From Albimonas sp963816545 (GTDB lineage: Bacteria; Pseudomonadota; Alphaproteobacteria; Rhodobacterales; Rhodobacteraceae), in contig CAWFLE010000001.1 in the NCBI GenBank assembly GCA_963816545.1, positions 248,001-312,000 on the forward strand: a stretch of 64,000 nucleotides of DNA, in the 5' to 3' direction. The position numbers and the translations under genes were made by a program. Positions within the stretch are counted from its first letter, which is position 1; each line of letters begins with the position of its first letter. The notes under the pieces are model-generated. The model worked only from the letters and a program-made list of their open reading frames with translations, did not search any database and was not told where the DNA came from. This document shows positions 1 to 9,503 of the stretch, one piece after another.

Positions 1-73
1 GCCTCAAGAGCCTGAGCGCACCTCCCACGATTGATGATTTGCGCGGCGCAGCAAGGGGAGTTAAGGGATCCTG

Positions 74-820
74 ATGAAACCGCACCCCGAGGGACCGATG
101 GGCCGGACCGAGGCCCCCTCCACGGCGCGCGCCTACCGCGCGGGCTTCGTCGACGGCCTTCCCTTCATCATTGCGATCATCCCCTTCGGAATGCTGTTCG
201 GCGTGGTGGCGACCGAGGCCGGGCTCGACATCGTGCGCACCATGGTGATGACCACCTTCATCATCGCCGGCGCCTCCCAGTTCGCGGTGGTGCAGCTGCT
301 GCAGGACGGCGCGCCGGCTCTGATCGCGCTCGCCGCGGCGCTGGCGGTGAACCTCCGGATGGCGATGTATTCGGCCTCGCTCGCGCCGCATCTGGGCAAG
401 GCGCCGCTGTGGCTGCGGCTGATCCTCGGCTACTTCGTGGTGGATCAGGTCTACGGGCTGGCGATCCGGCGCTACCAGGACCACCCGCACATGACCCTGC
501 GGGAGAAGGTGGCCTACTTCCTCGGCTCCGCGTCGCCCGTCTGCCCGCTTTGGATCGCGGCCACCTACCTCGGAGCCCGCATGGGCTCCGGCGTGCCCGA
601 GGAATGGGCCATCGACTTCGCGGCCCCCGTGACCTTCATCGCCATCGCGGCCCCGATGCTGCGCGGCACGCCCCACTTCGCCGCCGCCTTCGTGGCCATC
701 ATGGCGGCGCTCGCCTTCGCATGGATGCCCTGGAGCCTCGGACTCCTGATCGCCTCCGGGCTGGGCATGGCCACCGGCGCCTGGGTCGAGGTCCAGGTGG
801 CGCGGAGGGCGGCCGCATGA
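74..820 (+). CDS. azlC: AzlC family branched-chain amino acid permease, large subunit
   Basis: This is a 248-residue hydrophobic protein with several membrane spans, matching the AzlC/YgaZ family in length and layout. The family forms the large subunit of a two-component exporter of branched-chain amino acids in the inner membrane. Typical family sequence is visible in GFVDGLPFIIAIIPFGMLFG near the N-terminus and in the GSASPVCPLW region around residue 152. The next gene encodes the small AzlD partner and overlaps it by four bases (ATGA), so the two are co-translated. The start is uncertain: ATG at 74 follows a purine-rich GGGGAG tract, but an in-frame ATG at 98 would remove seven residues. 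Family assignment is firm; the exact substrate is inferred. Confidence 0.9.
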   Translation: MKPHPEGPMGRTEAPSTARAYRAGFVDGLPFIIAIIPFGMLFGVVATEAGLDIVRTMVMTTFIIAGASQFAVVQLLQDGAPALIALAAALAVNLRMAMYSASLAPHLGKAPLWLRLILGYFVVDQVYGLAIRRYQDHPHMTLREKVAYFLGSASPVCPLWIAATYLGARMGSGVPEEWAIDFAAPVTFIAIAAPMLRGTPHFAAAFVAIMAALAFAWMPWSLGLLIASGLGMATGAWVEVQVARRAAA

Positions 821-1155
821 CCTATCTCGGCGGACTGAGCGGCGAGGGGCTCTGGGCGGTGATCCTCGCTTTGGGCGTGGGCACGTACCTGATCCGCGCC
901 TCCTTCGTGGTCTTCGCCGGCGGGCGCGAGTTCCCGGAATGGGCGATGCGCCTCCTGCGCTACGTGCCTGTGACGGTCCTGCCCGCCCTCGTCGCCCCCA
1001 TGATCGTCTGGCCCCGCGCCACGGGGGGCGAGACCGATCCCGCCCGCCTCGCGGCCGCGCTCGCCGCGCTGGCGGTCGGCGCGGTCTTCCGGTCGATGCT
1101 GGGCGCCATCGTCGCGGGGATGGGCACGCTCTACGCTGTGGGCTGGCTCCTCTGA
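817..1155 (+). CDS. azlD: AzlD family small subunit of branched-chain amino acid exporter
   Basis: This 112-residue protein is mostly hydrophobic, with about four predicted membrane segments and a family-typical segment RYVPVTVLPALVAPMI in the middle. AzlD/YgaH proteins are about 100-110 residues and work with AzlC in exporting branched-chain amino acids such as valine. The start codon overlaps the azlC stop as ATGA, which fixes the start and indicates translational coupling. A strong two-tier hairpin follows the stop, so the pair probably forms a two-gene operon. Confidence 0.88.
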   Translation: MTYLGGLSGEGLWAVILALGVGTYLIRASFVVFAGGREFPEWAMRLLRYVPVTVLPALVAPMIVWPRATGGETDPARLAAALAALAVGAVFRSMLGAIVAGMGTLYAVGWLL

Positions 1156-1162
1156 GGGGAGC

Positions 1163-1194
1163 GCCTTCGGCGGGGCATCGAGCCCCTTGAAGGC
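1163..1194. terminator. Bidirectional hairpin between azlD and the Lrp-type regulator
   Basis: The outer stem GCCTTC (1163-1168) pairs with GAAGGC (1189-1194). The inner stem GGGGC (1172-1176) pairs with GCCCC (1182-1186). It lies in the 64-bp gap between two convergent genes, so it could terminate both. There is no long T-tract, as is common in very GC-rich genomes. Confidence 0.6.
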
Positions 1195-1219
1195 GGTCGG
1201 GCCGCGCCCTCCGGCGCCT

Positions 1220-1717
1220 CTAGTCCAGCGGCAGCGCGGTGGTGGAGCGGACGACCTTCAGCGAGAAGCTCGAATGCATCTGCGCGACCCCGGGAAGCTG
1301 GGCCAGCGCCTCGCGATGGATGCGGGCGAAATCCTCCGGGTCCCGCGCCGCCACCTTCAGCAGGTAGTCCGCCGTCCCCGCCATGAGGTGGCACTCCAGC
1401 ACGTCCGGCAGGCGCGCGACCGCGGCCTCGAACGCCTCCAGCATCGCGGTGGTCTGGCCCCGCAGCGTGATCTCCACGAAGATCGTGGATCGCCGCCCCG
1501 CCGCGTGCGGGTCCAGCAGCGCGGCATAGCCCCGGATCACGCCCCCCGCCTCAAGCCGCGCCACCCGCCGGTGGCAGGCCGAGGGCGAGAGATGCACGCG
1601 CTCCGCAAGATCGGAATTGGGCAGCCGTCCCTCCCGCTGGAGGACCGTCAGGATGGCTCGATCCATCGCGTCAAGCGCAAGAGGCTTCGAAGGTTGCGGG
1701 CTCATGCGCTCGTTCAT
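1220..1717 (-). CDS. Lrp/AsnC family transcriptional regulator, probable AldR-type regulator of alanine dehydrogenase
   Basis: The 165-residue protein has an N-terminal winged helix-turn-helix (about residues 15-65, with DRAILTVLQREGRLPNSDLA followed by LSPSACHRRVARLE) and a C-terminal RAM ligand-binding domain. This is the classic Lrp/AsnC architecture and length. It is divergent from ald with only 90 bp between the starts. That arrangement is usual where the Lrp-type protein activates or represses ald in response to alanine or another amino acid. The start at 1717 was chosen because the reading frame upstream enters the ald promoter region; an in-frame ATG four codons later (1705) is an alternative. 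The regulatory target is inferred from position. Confidence 0.88.
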   Translation of the reverse strand: MNERMSPQPSKPLALDAMDRAILTVLQREGRLPNSDLAERVHLSPSACHRRVARLEAGGVIRGYAALLDPHAAGRRSTIFVEITLRGQTTAMLEAFEAAVARLPDVLECHLMAGTADYLLKVAARDPEDFARIHREALAQLPGVAQMHSSFSLKVVRSTTALPLD

Positions 1718-1807
1718 TGCATGTTTCGGCGGTGCAGCGCGAGGTCTTTGCATGATGTTGCCCCCACGTCGGCTGTAGAATTCGAGCCGTCGGCAAGGGA
1801 GGACGCA

Positions 1808-2920
1808 ATGCGCATCGGCTGCCCGAAGGAGATCAAGGTTCAGGAGCATCGCGTGGGGCTCACCCCCGCCGCGGCGCGGGAGGCGGCGGCCCACGGCCAC
1901 GCGGTGACGGTGGAGGCGGGCGCGGGTCTCGGCGCCGGCTTCGCGGACGCGGACTACGAGGCGGCCGGCGCCCGCATCGCCACGGCCGACGAGATATTCG
2001 GCGGGTCCGACCTTATCGTGAAGGTGAAGGAACCCCAGGCGGCCGAGCGCGCCCGCCTGCGCGAGGGCCAGGTCCTCTTCACCTATCTCCACCTCGCCCC
2101 CGACCCCGCCCAGACGCAGGACCTGCTCGCCTCCGGCGTCACCGCCATCGCCTATGAGACCGTCACCGACGCCGCCGGCGGCCTCCCCCTGCTCGCGCCC
2201 ATGTCCGAGGTTGCAGGCCGCCTCGCCCCCCAGGCCGGCGCCTGGGCGCTGGAGAAGGCCCATGGCGGGCGCGGCGTGCTGATGGGCGGCGTGCCCGGCG
2301 TGGGCCCGGCCGAGGTCGTGATCATCGGCGGCGGCGTGGTGGGCGCCAACGCGGCCCGGGTGGCGGCGGGCATGGGCGCCTCGGTCACGGTGCTGGACCG
2401 CTCCCTCCCCCGCCTGCGGTGGCTGGACGACGCCTTCGCCGGCCGCTTCCGCACCCGCTACGCCTCCAGGGCCGCCACCGAGGATCTGGTGGCCGCCGCC
2501 GACCTCGTGATCGGCGCGGTGCTGGTGCCGGGGGCGGCGGCGCCGAAGCTCGTCTCCCGCGCCCAGCTCTCGGACATGAAGCCCGGCGCCGCGGTGGTGG
2601 ACGTGGCCATCGACCAGGGCGGCTGCTTCGAGACCTCGCGCCCCACCACCCATGACGATCCCGTCTATGCAGTGGACGGCATCGTCCACTACTGCGTCGC
2701 CAACATGCCCGGCGCCGTCGCCCGCACCTCCACCATCGCCCTCGGCAACGCGACCCTGCCCTTCCTGATGGCACTCGCCGACAAGGGCTGGGTCCGTGCG
2801 CTGGAGGACGACCCCCACCTGCTGGCGGGCCTCAACACCCACGCGGGCATGCTCACCTGCTTCCCGGTGGGCGAGGCGCAGGGCATCGACGTGACTTCCC
2901 CCCGCCTGGTCCTGCGCTGA
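1808..2920 (+). CDS. ald: Alanine dehydrogenase
   Basis: This 370-residue enzyme interconverts L-alanine and pyruvate plus ammonium with NAD(H). The N-terminus MRIGCPKEIKVQEHRVGLTP is typical of the AlaDH/PNT family. The catalytic Lys and His of the family correspond to K74 (in IVKVKEPQ) and H95 (in YLHLAP). The dinucleotide-binding glycine motif GGGVVGANAARVAAGMGASV lies near residue 180. A good ribosome binding site, GGGAGGA, sits four to five bases before ATG 1808. Length equals the family norm. It is divergent from an Lrp-type regulator, so expression is probably controlled by amino acid supply. Confidence 0.95.
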   Translation: MRIGCPKEIKVQEHRVGLTPAAAREAAAHGHAVTVEAGAGLGAGFADADYEAAGARIATADEIFGGSDLIVKVKEPQAAERARLREGQVLFTYLHLAPDPAQTQDLLASGVTAIAYETVTDAAGGLPLLAPMSEVAGRLAPQAGAWALEKAHGGRGVLMGGVPGVGPAEVVIIGGGVVGANAARVAAGMGASVTVLDRSLPRLRWLDDAFAGRFRTRYASRAATEDLVAAADLVIGAVLVPGAAAPKLVSRAQLSDMKPGAAVVDVAIDQGGCFETSRPTTHDDPVYAVDGIVHYCVANMPGAVARTSTIALGNATLPFLMALADKGWVRALEDDPHLLAGLNTHAGMLTCFPVGEAQGIDVTSPRLVLR

Positions 2921-3166
2921 CGAGGCCCGGTTCTCCGGCGGCGCGACCGCTCCGCGCGCGGGCCCCGCGGATGGAACGGCCGCGCGTCCCACAGGGTCGC
3001 GACGCCGCGGCCGCCCCGCCGCGACCCTCGCCCCGCAGCCAGGGGAAACGCCCAGCCACAACCGGCCACCTCGGCCGTCGGCCCCCCCCTGAAGCGGCCG
3101 GCTCAGCGGCCCAACGTACCGGCGGCCCTACCAGCGCCGCCGCGCATCCGACCGCAGCCCGCTCCT

Positions 3167-3604
3167 TTAGAGCGGCCGGTTCTTCAGCAGGTCCCGGATC
3201 TCGGCCAGAAGCTGCACGTCCGCGGGCGGCGGCGGCACGTCCGCGGCCACGGGCGTCTCGGCCACCGGCTCGGCGGCCCGCTGAAGCCGGTTGACCGCGC
3301 GCACGACGAAGAACAGCACCCAGGCCACGATCAGGAAGCTGATGACGGCGTTGATGAACACCCCGTAGGTGATCACCGCCAGCCCCTTCTCCCGCGCCTC
3401 CAGGGCCGAGCCGACCGTCTCCCCCGAGAGGTTCAGGAACAGCCCGGAGAAATCGATCCCGCCGGTGAACAGCCCCAGGATCGGGTTGACGATGTCGTCC
3501 ACGAAGCTGCGCACGATGGTGGTGAAGGCCGCGCCGATAACGATGCCCACGCCCATGTCCACCACGTTGCCCTTGACCGCGAACTCCTTGAATTCCTTGA
3601 GCAC
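3167..3604 (-). CDS. mscL: Large-conductance mechanosensitive channel MscL
   Basis: This 145-residue inner-membrane protein forms a pentameric pore that opens under membrane tension and protects against hypo-osmotic shock. The N-terminus MLKEFKEFAVKGNVVDMGVG followed by GIVIGAAFTTIV is the MscL amphipathic helix and first membrane segment. The second segment is YGVFINAVISFLIVAWVLFF. The C-terminus ends in the cytoplasmic helix LLAEIRDLLKNRP. The start codon is GTG at 3604, since no in-frame ATG is near, with a GGGAGG tract about ten bases upstream. The 246 bp between ald and this gene hold no gene. Confidence 0.95.
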   Translation of the reverse strand: MLKEFKEFAVKGNVVDMGVGIVIGAAFTTIVRSFVDDIVNPILGLFTGGIDFSGLFLNLSGETVGSALEAREKGLAVITYGVFINAVISFLIVAWVLFFVVRAVNRLQRAAEPVAETPVAADVPPPPADVQLLAEIRDLLKNRPL

Positions 3605-3748
3605 GTCCCGCCATCCTCCCGCCTGCCGCCGCTGCGCGCGATCCTAGGGCGTGCGGCGGCGGTGGACAATTCGTTTCGCCGCCCGAGGTTGCGGGACGCC
3701 GGGGGCCGGTCCGCCTGCCCCTGCGGACGCAAACCGAAGGGAGCCCCC

Positions 3749-4453
3749 ATGGCCGATCTTTCCGCCTTCCCGATCACGAAGCGCTGGCCCGCGAAGCATC
3801 CCGACCGGATCCAGCTCTACTCCCTGCCGACCCCCAACGGGGTGAAGGCCTCGGCGATGGTGGAGGAGTCCGGCCTGCCCTACGAGCCGCACCTCGTGGA
3901 CATCACCGAGGGCGACCAGACCACGCCCGAGTTCCTGTCGCTGAACCCCAACAACAAGATCCCCGCGATCCTCGACCCGGACGGCCCCGGCGGGGCGATG
4001 GCCCTGTGGGAGTCGGGCGCGATCCTGCTCCATCTCGCCGAGAAGTCCGGCAAGCTGCTTCCCCCCTCCGGCCCGGAGCGGTGGGAGGCGATCCAGTGGC
4101 TGATGTGGCAGATGGGGGGCGCGGGCCCGATGTTCGGCCAGTTCGGCCACTTCTACAAGTTCGCGCGGGACAAGACCGGCGACGACGAATACCCGCTGGA
4201 GCGATACACCGCCGAGGCCCGCCGCCTGCTCGGCGTGCTGGAGAATCGGGTGGACGGCCGGGAGTTCATCCTGGACTGGGGCTACTCCGTCGCCGACGTG
4301 GCGATCTGGCCCTGGGCGCGGGTGCTGGGCGGCTTCTACGAGGCGTCCGAGCAGCTCGGCCTCGACGACTTCCCGAAGGTGGGCGAGTGGCTGGACCGCT
4401 GCCTCGCGCGCGAGGCGTCGCAGAAGGCGCTGAACATCCCCTCGCGCGACTGA
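3749..4453 (+). CDS. Glutathione S-transferase, YghU/Ure2p-like
   Basis: This 234-residue protein has an N-terminal thioredoxin-fold GST domain (about residues 20-100; IQLYSLPTPNGVKASAMVEE, then LNPNNKIPAILDPDG and ESGAILLHLAEK, which contains the glutathione-binding ES pair). A C-terminal helical domain follows (about 110-225; WLMWQMGGAGPMFGQFGHF). The TPNG segment and the WQMGGxGPMxGQ motif are typical of the Ure2p/YghU class, which conjugates or reduces disulfides with glutathione. ATG 3749 is preceded by GAAGGGAG, a good ribosome binding site, which favours it over an upstream in-frame ATG at 3662. The gene stands alone. Confidence 0.9.
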   Translation: MADLSAFPITKRWPAKHPDRIQLYSLPTPNGVKASAMVEESGLPYEPHLVDITEGDQTTPEFLSLNPNNKIPAILDPDGPGGAMALWESGAILLHLAEKSGKLLPPSGPERWEAIQWLMWQMGGAGPMFGQFGHFYKFARDKTGDDEYPLERYTAEARRLLGVLENRVDGREFILDWGYSVADVAIWPWARVLGGFYEASEQLGLDDFPKVGEWLDRCLAREASQKALNIPSRD

Positions 4454-4785
4454 GGCGGCCGGAGAAGGCGCCGCGCCCGCCGTTCCGCCTCTGGCGCAGG
4501 CGGCGCCCGCGGCGCATCCCGGCGTCTTCGCCGATGGCCGGCGCGCCGCTCGTCGGAGCCGGCAGGCGGCGGGCGGCGCTCGGCAGGCTGGCCGAGCGGC
4601 CGGCGCCGATCACGTCTCCAGCGGACGTCCGGCTTCTGCAGGCTTCGCTCGTCCCAGCGTCGTCGTCCGCCTCTACGCGCTCCCGCCGACCGTCCCGCGA
4701 AAGCGGCCTTGCCCGCGCGAAGCGCGGGCGCGGAGGGCTCGCCCTCCGCGCGCGTCCCTGACGCGCAAGGCCGCTCCGGCCGGGC
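4454..4785. other. 332-bp intergenic region with no gene seen, ending in tandem hairpins
   Basis: No convincing coding frame is present: the open frames here are compositional shadows of GC-rich DNA. The notable content is a pair of hairpins at 4711-4751, listed separately, lying between convergent genes. Confidence 0.5.
4711..4751. terminator. Tandem GC hairpins between convergent genes
   Basis: The first stem is GCCCGCGC (4711-4718), loop GAA, GCGCGGGC (4722-4729). The second is GCGCGGAGGGC (4728-4738) with GCCCTCCGCGC (4741-4751). The two share two bases, so they may be mutually exclusive. They lie between the GST gene and the convergent small secreted protein gene, where they could act as a bidirectional terminator. 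Confidence 0.5.
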
Positions 4786-5109
4786 TCAGACCGGATCGCC
4801 CACCTTCAGCGTCTCCGGCGCCCAGTTCTGTCCCGCGGCCACCAGGCACGCGACCCCGCTCGGCGAGGTGGTCAGGATCGTCCAGCTGCCTGTCTTCTCG
4901 GAGGCGTAGATCTCCACCACCGAGGTTCCCCGCTGCAGGCCGTAGCCCATGCGGGTCTCGCCGTAGGCGGTCCTCAGCCGCTCCACGATCCGGGCGCGCT
5001 CGCCGCAGAGGGCGTCGGCCCGCGGCGGCTCGGCCGGCCGGGCGTGGACCGCGTAGGCCATGACGGCAAGGAGCGGCAGGGCGAGAATGAAGGCGGACAA
5101 GCGGGTCAT
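4786..5109 (-). CDS. Small secreted or periplasmic protein, function unknown
   Basis: The 107-residue product starts with a clear Sec signal peptide (MTRLSAFILALPLLAVMAYA, with probable cleavage after AVHA). The mature part is about 85 residues and has two cysteines (in DALCGERA and GVACLVAA), possibly a disulfide. The segment EKTGSWTILTTSPSGVACLV resembles short periplasmic proteins common as hypotheticals in alphaproteobacteria. I do not recognise a function. ATG 5109 has no strong Shine-Dalgarno sequence. The gene is monocistronic, divergent from the lyase gene and convergent with the GST. Confidence 0.75.
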   Translation of the reverse strand: MTRLSAFILALPLLAVMAYAVHARPAEPPRADALCGERARIVERLRTAYGETRMGYGLQRGTSVVEIYASEKTGSWTILTTSPSGVACLVAAGQNWAPETLKVGDPV

Positions 5110-5402
5110 GGCGTCACCTCATGGGATCGTCCGTCCGGCGCCGCCGCGGCCGGACCCCGCCGGACCGCCGTCCCCTGCCGGAAGGCGCGGGCTCGGGCGG
5201 GTCGGCTGCGGCGGCCCATCCGGCCCTTCCGCAGCGGCATGACCCACCCTGCGCCCGATTCCGCCAAATTTAGGTTAACGCGCCCCGCCCGAGCCGCCAG
5301 CAAGGATCGGTCCCCGCCGCGCCCGCTTGCGCCACGTTCTTGCGCGCCCGCCCGCCCCGCGCTATCCCGCCCGGAACCCATGCATCCGACCGGAGATCCC
5401 CC

Positions 5403-6290
5403 ATGACCGAGGCCGTCCGCCCGCGCCGTTCCGTCCTCTACATGCCCGGCGCCAAGGGCCGCGCCATCGAGAAGGCGCGCACGCTTCCCGCCGACTCCCT
5501 GATCCTGGACCTTGAGGACGCCGTCGGCCCCACCGAGAAGGGTGTCGCGCGCGAGCTGGTGGTGAAGGCCCTCAAGGAAGGCGGCTTCGGCCTGCGCGAG
5601 GTCACGGTCCGCATCAACGGCCTCGACACCGAATGGGGCGCCGCGGACCTGGAGGCCATCGCCCCCGCCGGCGCCGCCGCCATCGTGGTCCCCAAGGTCA
5701 ACTCGCCCGAGGACCTCCAGAACGTCGAGCGGATGATGGACGCCGCCGGCGCCCCGGCCTCCACGAAGCTCTGGGCGATGATGGAGACCCCGCTCGGCAT
5801 CCTCAACGCCAAGGAGATCGCGGCCGCCACGCCCCGCCTCGCCTGCCTGGTGATGGGCACCAACGATCTGGTGAAGGAGCTGGAGGCAAAGCACACAGAG
5901 GGCCGCGCCGAGGTGATGACCTCGCTGGGCCTCTGCCTGCTCGCGGCCCGCGCCCACGGGCTTGCGATCCTCGACGGCGTCTACAACGCCTATCAGGACG
6001 CGGACGCCAACCGCGCCGCCTGCGCCATGGGCAAGGCTATGGGCTTCGACGGCAAAACCCTGATCCACCCCGCGCAGGTGGAGATCGCCAACGAGGAATT
6101 CGGCCCCTCCGAGGCGGACGTGGATCTCGCCCGCCGCCAGGTCGCCGCCTTCGAGGAGACCCGCGCCAAGGGCGAGGCGGTGGCGGTGGTGGACGGCCGC
6201 ATCGTGGAGAACCTGCACGTGGAGGTCGCCCGAAAGCTCCTCGCCCAGGCCGAGGCCATCGAGAAGATGCGCGCCGAGCAGGCCGCCTGA
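5403..6290 (+). CDS. HpcH/HpaI aldolase/citrate lyase family protein (CitE-like; possible malyl-CoA lyase or thioesterase)
   Basis: This 295-residue protein is a CitE-like TIM-barrel. It begins RRSVLYMPGAKGRAIEKART and continues LILDLEDAVGPTEK, the family's acyl-CoA and divalent-metal binding segment. Further conserved parts are VTVRINGLDTEW, VVPKVNSPEDL, LWAMMETPLGILNA (metal-ligand glutamate) and GKTLIHPAQVEIAN. In Rhodobacterales such proteins include L-malyl-CoA/beta-methylmalyl-CoA lyase and (3S)-malyl-CoA thioesterase of the ethylmalonyl-CoA pathway. The short length (295 rather than about 318) suits the thioesterase or CitE-like paralogue, but that is inference. ATG 5403 is preceded by CGGAGA. 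The neighbouring transporter lies 137 bp downstream on the same strand. Confidence 0.85.
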   Translation: MTEAVRPRRSVLYMPGAKGRAIEKARTLPADSLILDLEDAVGPTEKGVARELVVKALKEGGFGLREVTVRINGLDTEWGAADLEAIAPAGAAAIVVPKVNSPEDLQNVERMMDAAGAPASTKLWAMMETPLGILNAKEIAAATPRLACLVMGTNDLVKELEAKHTEGRAEVMTSLGLCLLAARAHGLAILDGVYNAYQDADANRAACAMGKAMGFDGKTLIHPAQVEIANEEFGPSEADVDLARRQVAAFEETRAKGEAVAVVDGRIVENLHVEVARKLLAQAEAIEKMRAEQAA

Positions 6291-6427
6291 CGCCCGACGG
6301 CGCGGCCTCGCGCGCGCGCATGGCGCGGGCAAGGCCGCTTGCGCCGGACCCAACCGCCTCCGCCTTCCCCCCGCGCGAGTTTTCGTGTTCATCTGGCGCC
6401 AACAAGACCGGGACAGGGAGCCTCGCC

Positions 6428-7571
6428 ATGAAGACGCCGATCGCCGCAGCCCTCGCGGCCCTCATCGCGGTCACGCCCGCGCTCGCGCTCGCGCAGACCA
6501 AGATCGGGATGATCACCACCCTGTCGGGCGGCGGCTCCCATCTCGGAATCGACGTGCGCGACGCCTTCGTGCTGGCCCTGGAGCAATCGGGCCGGGACGA
6601 CGTGGAGCTGATCCAGAAGGACGATGCCCAGAAGCCCGACGTGGCCAAGTCGCTGGCCGACGAGCTGATCCAGAAGGACGGCGTCCCGATCCTCACCGGC
6701 ATCATCTGGTCGAACCTCGCCATGGCGGTCGTCCCGGGCGCGGTGGGTCAGGGGGTGTTCTACATCTCCCCCAACGCCGGCCCCTCTCAGCTCGCCGGCG
6801 CCATGTGCCACGAGAACTACTTCAACGCCGCCTACCAGAACGACAACCTGCATGAGGCCATGGGCGCCTACATGCGCGAGCAGGGCTTCGAGAAGCCCTT
6901 CATCCTCGCCCCCAACTACCCCGCCGGCAAGGACAGCCTCACCGGCTTCAAGCGCCAGTTCCAGGGCGAGCCTGCGGGCGAGATCTACACCCAGCTCGGC
7001 CAGACCGACTACGCCGCCGAGATCGCCCAGATCCGCGCCTCGGGCGCCGAACTCGGTGTTCTTCTTCCTGCCCGGCGGCATGGGGATCAGCTTCCTCAAG
7101 CAGTACGACGCGGCGAGCGTCGAACTCCCGCTCTTCGGCCCCGCTTTCTCCTTCGACGAGATCATCCTCGGCGCCGTCGGCGACGCCGCCATCGGCGTGA
7201 AGAACACCGCGCAGTGGTCCCACGACCTCGACAACGAGACCAACAAGCAGTTCGTGAACGCCTTCCGCGAGAAGTACGGCCGCACGCCCACCCTTTACGC
7301 CGCACAGGGCTACGACACCGCCAACCTGATCCTCTCGGCGCTGGACAAGGCCGACCCGGCCACGGACCCCGATGCGTTCCGCAAGGCGCTGGAGGCCGCC
7401 GATTTCGCCTCCGTCCGCAAGAACTTCAAGTTCGGGCCGAACCACCACCCCATCCAGGACATCTACGTCCGCGAGGTGGTCGAGGGCCCCGACGGCAAGC
7501 CCACCAACAAGCTGATCGGCGTGGCGTTGGAGGATCACCAGGACGTCTACGCCGCCGACTGCAAGATGTGA
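6428..7571 (+). CDS. Liv-type ABC transporter substrate-binding protein (frameshifted near 7050)
   Basis: This is a periplasmic binding protein of the branched-chain amino acid (type I periplasmic fold) family, about 380 residues. A Sec signal peptide (MKTPIAAALAALIAVTPALA) is followed by IGMITTLSGGGSHLGID and, in the C-terminal half, FFLPGGMGISFLKQYD. The reading frame breaks at about 7050. The first 207 codons are in one frame and the rest in the +1 frame. Dropping one A in the GAAC at 7049-7052 restores RASGADSVFFFLPGG. The sequence reads normally on both sides, so I take this as a sequence error and not decay. It is followed by livH, livM and livG and should supply their substrate; specificity is unknown. 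Confidence 0.85.
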
Positions 7572-7635
7572 CCGGGGCCGAAGCCCTCCCCTTTGGGCGG
7601 CCCTTCGCGGCCGCCCTTTTCCTGACCGGCCCCCG

Positions 7636-8553
7636 ATGACCCTCGCCCTCCTCATCGAGCAGATCCTCAACGGCGTGCAGCTCGGCGTGATGCTGTTCCT
7701 GACGGCGGCCGGGCTGACGCTGGTGTTCGGGGTGATGGGGCTGATCAACCTCGCCCACGGCTCGCTCTACATGGTCGGTGCGTTCGTCTGCGCCTGGGTC
7801 GCGGCGCAGGCCGGGTTCTGGGCCGGGCTCGCCGCCGGCGCGCTGGCCGCGGCGGCGGCGGGCGCGCTGGTGGAGATCCTGGTGATCCGCCGCCTCTACG
7901 ACCGCGACCATCTCGACCAGGTGCTCGCCACTTTCGCCCTGATCCTGATCTTCTCCGAGGGCGCGCGCTGGATCTTCGGCCCCCAGCCCCTGTTCCTCGA
8001 CGCGCCCGAGGCGCTGTCCGGCGCCGTCGCCCTGCCCGGCGGCGCGGCTTATCCGGTCTACCGCTTCGCCATCATCGTCGCGGGTCTGCTGGCCGCGGTC
8101 CTGCTGTGGCTCCTGATCTCCCGCACCCGGCTGGGCATGCGCATCCGGGCGGGCGAGTCCGACCGCGAGATGATCGGCGCGCTGGGCGTCGACATCGGCG
8201 CCCTCTACACGGTGGTCTTCGCGCTGGGCGCGGGCCTCGCGGGCTTCGCCGGAGCCATGGTCGGCGCGCTCCAGTCCGTGCAGGTGGGCATGGGCGAGCC
8301 GGTCCTGATCCTCGCCTTCGTGGTCATCGTCATCGGCGGCATAGGCTCCATCCGGGGCGCACTGGTGGGGGCCCTGCTGGTGGGGGTGGTGGACACGCTC
8401 GGGCGCGTGCTCCTGCCCATGACCTTCGCCACATGGATGCCTCCGGCCGAGGCGTCCGGCGTCGGCGCGGCGCTCGCCTCCATGCTGATCTACATGCTGA
8501 TGGCGGGCGTGCTGGTCTGGCGCCCGCAGGGGCTCTTCCCCGCCAATGCGTGA
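7636..8553 (+). CDS. livH: Branched-chain amino acid-type ABC transporter permease LivH
   Basis: This 305-residue integral membrane protein carries the LivH signature, with GVQLGVMLFLTAAGLTLVFG then MGLINLAHGSLYMVGAFV near the N-terminus. A cytoplasmic loop follows (RTRLGMRIRAGESDREMIGA) and then the glycine-rich pore segment GIGSIRGALVGALLVGVVDT. It forms the inner-membrane channel with LivM. The stop overlaps livM by eight bases. The Shine-Dalgarno at ATG 7636 is weak, and the gap from the binding-protein gene is 64 bp, so all belong to one operon. Confidence 0.92.
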   Translation: MTLALLIEQILNGVQLGVMLFLTAAGLTLVFGVMGLINLAHGSLYMVGAFVCAWVAAQAGFWAGLAAGALAAAAAGALVEILVIRRLYDRDHLDQVLATFALILIFSEGARWIFGPQPLFLDAPEALSGAVALPGGAAYPVYRFAIIVAGLLAAVLLWLLISRTRLGMRIRAGESDREMIGALGVDIGALYTVVFALGAGLAGFAGAMVGALQSVQVGMGEPVLILAFVVIVIGGIGSIRGALVGALLVGVVDTLGRVLLPMTFATWMPPAEASGVGAALASMLIYMLMAGVLVWRPQGLFPANA

Positions 8554-9503
8554 GGCGCTGGTCTCGGTCCTCCTGATGGCCCTGCTGGCGGGCGCGGCCC
8601 TCTGGTTCGCCGCGGCCGGAGAGCCTTACTACGTCAACCTCGCCTCCCGCGTGGCGCTGCTGGGAATGGCCGGCGTCGGCCTGAACCTCGCGCTCGGCTT
8701 CGGGGGCATGGTCAGCTTCGGCCACGCCGCCTTCTTCGGGCTGGGCGGCTACGCCGCCGGCATCTTCGCCCACCACGCGATGATGGCCGAGCCGCTGCTG
8801 GGGCTTGAGGCGACCACCTCGATGCCGCTGATCTGGCTCGCGGCGATGGCCGTCGCCGGTCTCGCGGCGCTCGCCATCGGCGCGCTGAGCCTGCGCACCT
8901 CCGGCGTCTACTTCATCATGATCACGCTGGCCTTCGCGCAGATGATCTACTGGTTCGCCATCTCCTGGCCCGCCTACGGGGGCGAGGACGGGCTTTCCAT
9001 TTACGTCCGCAACACCTTCCCCGGGCTGGTTTCCTACGACCCGCTGACCTTCTTCGCCCTCAGCTTCGGATCCCTGCTGGTCGCCCTCGGCCTCTCGGCC
9101 CGCATCATGGGCGCCCGCTTCGGCGCGGCGTTGACCATGGCGCGGCTGAACGAGGTCCGCCTCGCCACCGCCGGCATCCGCCCCTTCCCGGTGAAGCTGA
9201 CCGCCTTCGCCCTCTCGGCGGTGCTGACCGGCTGGGCCGGCGCGCTCTACGCCGACCTCAACGGCTTCGTCAGCCCCTCGATGCTGTCCTGGCACATGTC
9301 CGGAGAGTTGATCGTCTTCGTCATCCTCGGCGGCGTCGGGCGCCTCGCCGGCCCCGTGGCGGGGGCCGCAGCCTACGCCCTGCTGGAGACCTTCGTGGGA
9401 GGCGCCACCGAGCGCTGGCAACTGGTCCTCGGCCTCGCCCTTCTGGGCGTGGTGCTCTTCGCGCGCGGCGGCATCCTCGGTGCGCTCGCCGGACAGGCGC
9501 GCC

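Noticed and set aside
1220..3061. Very long minus-strand open frame (613 codons) antisense to ald
   Set aside because: Only its last 165 codons match a family (Lrp/AsnC). The rest is the mirror of ald codon usage in high-GC DNA.
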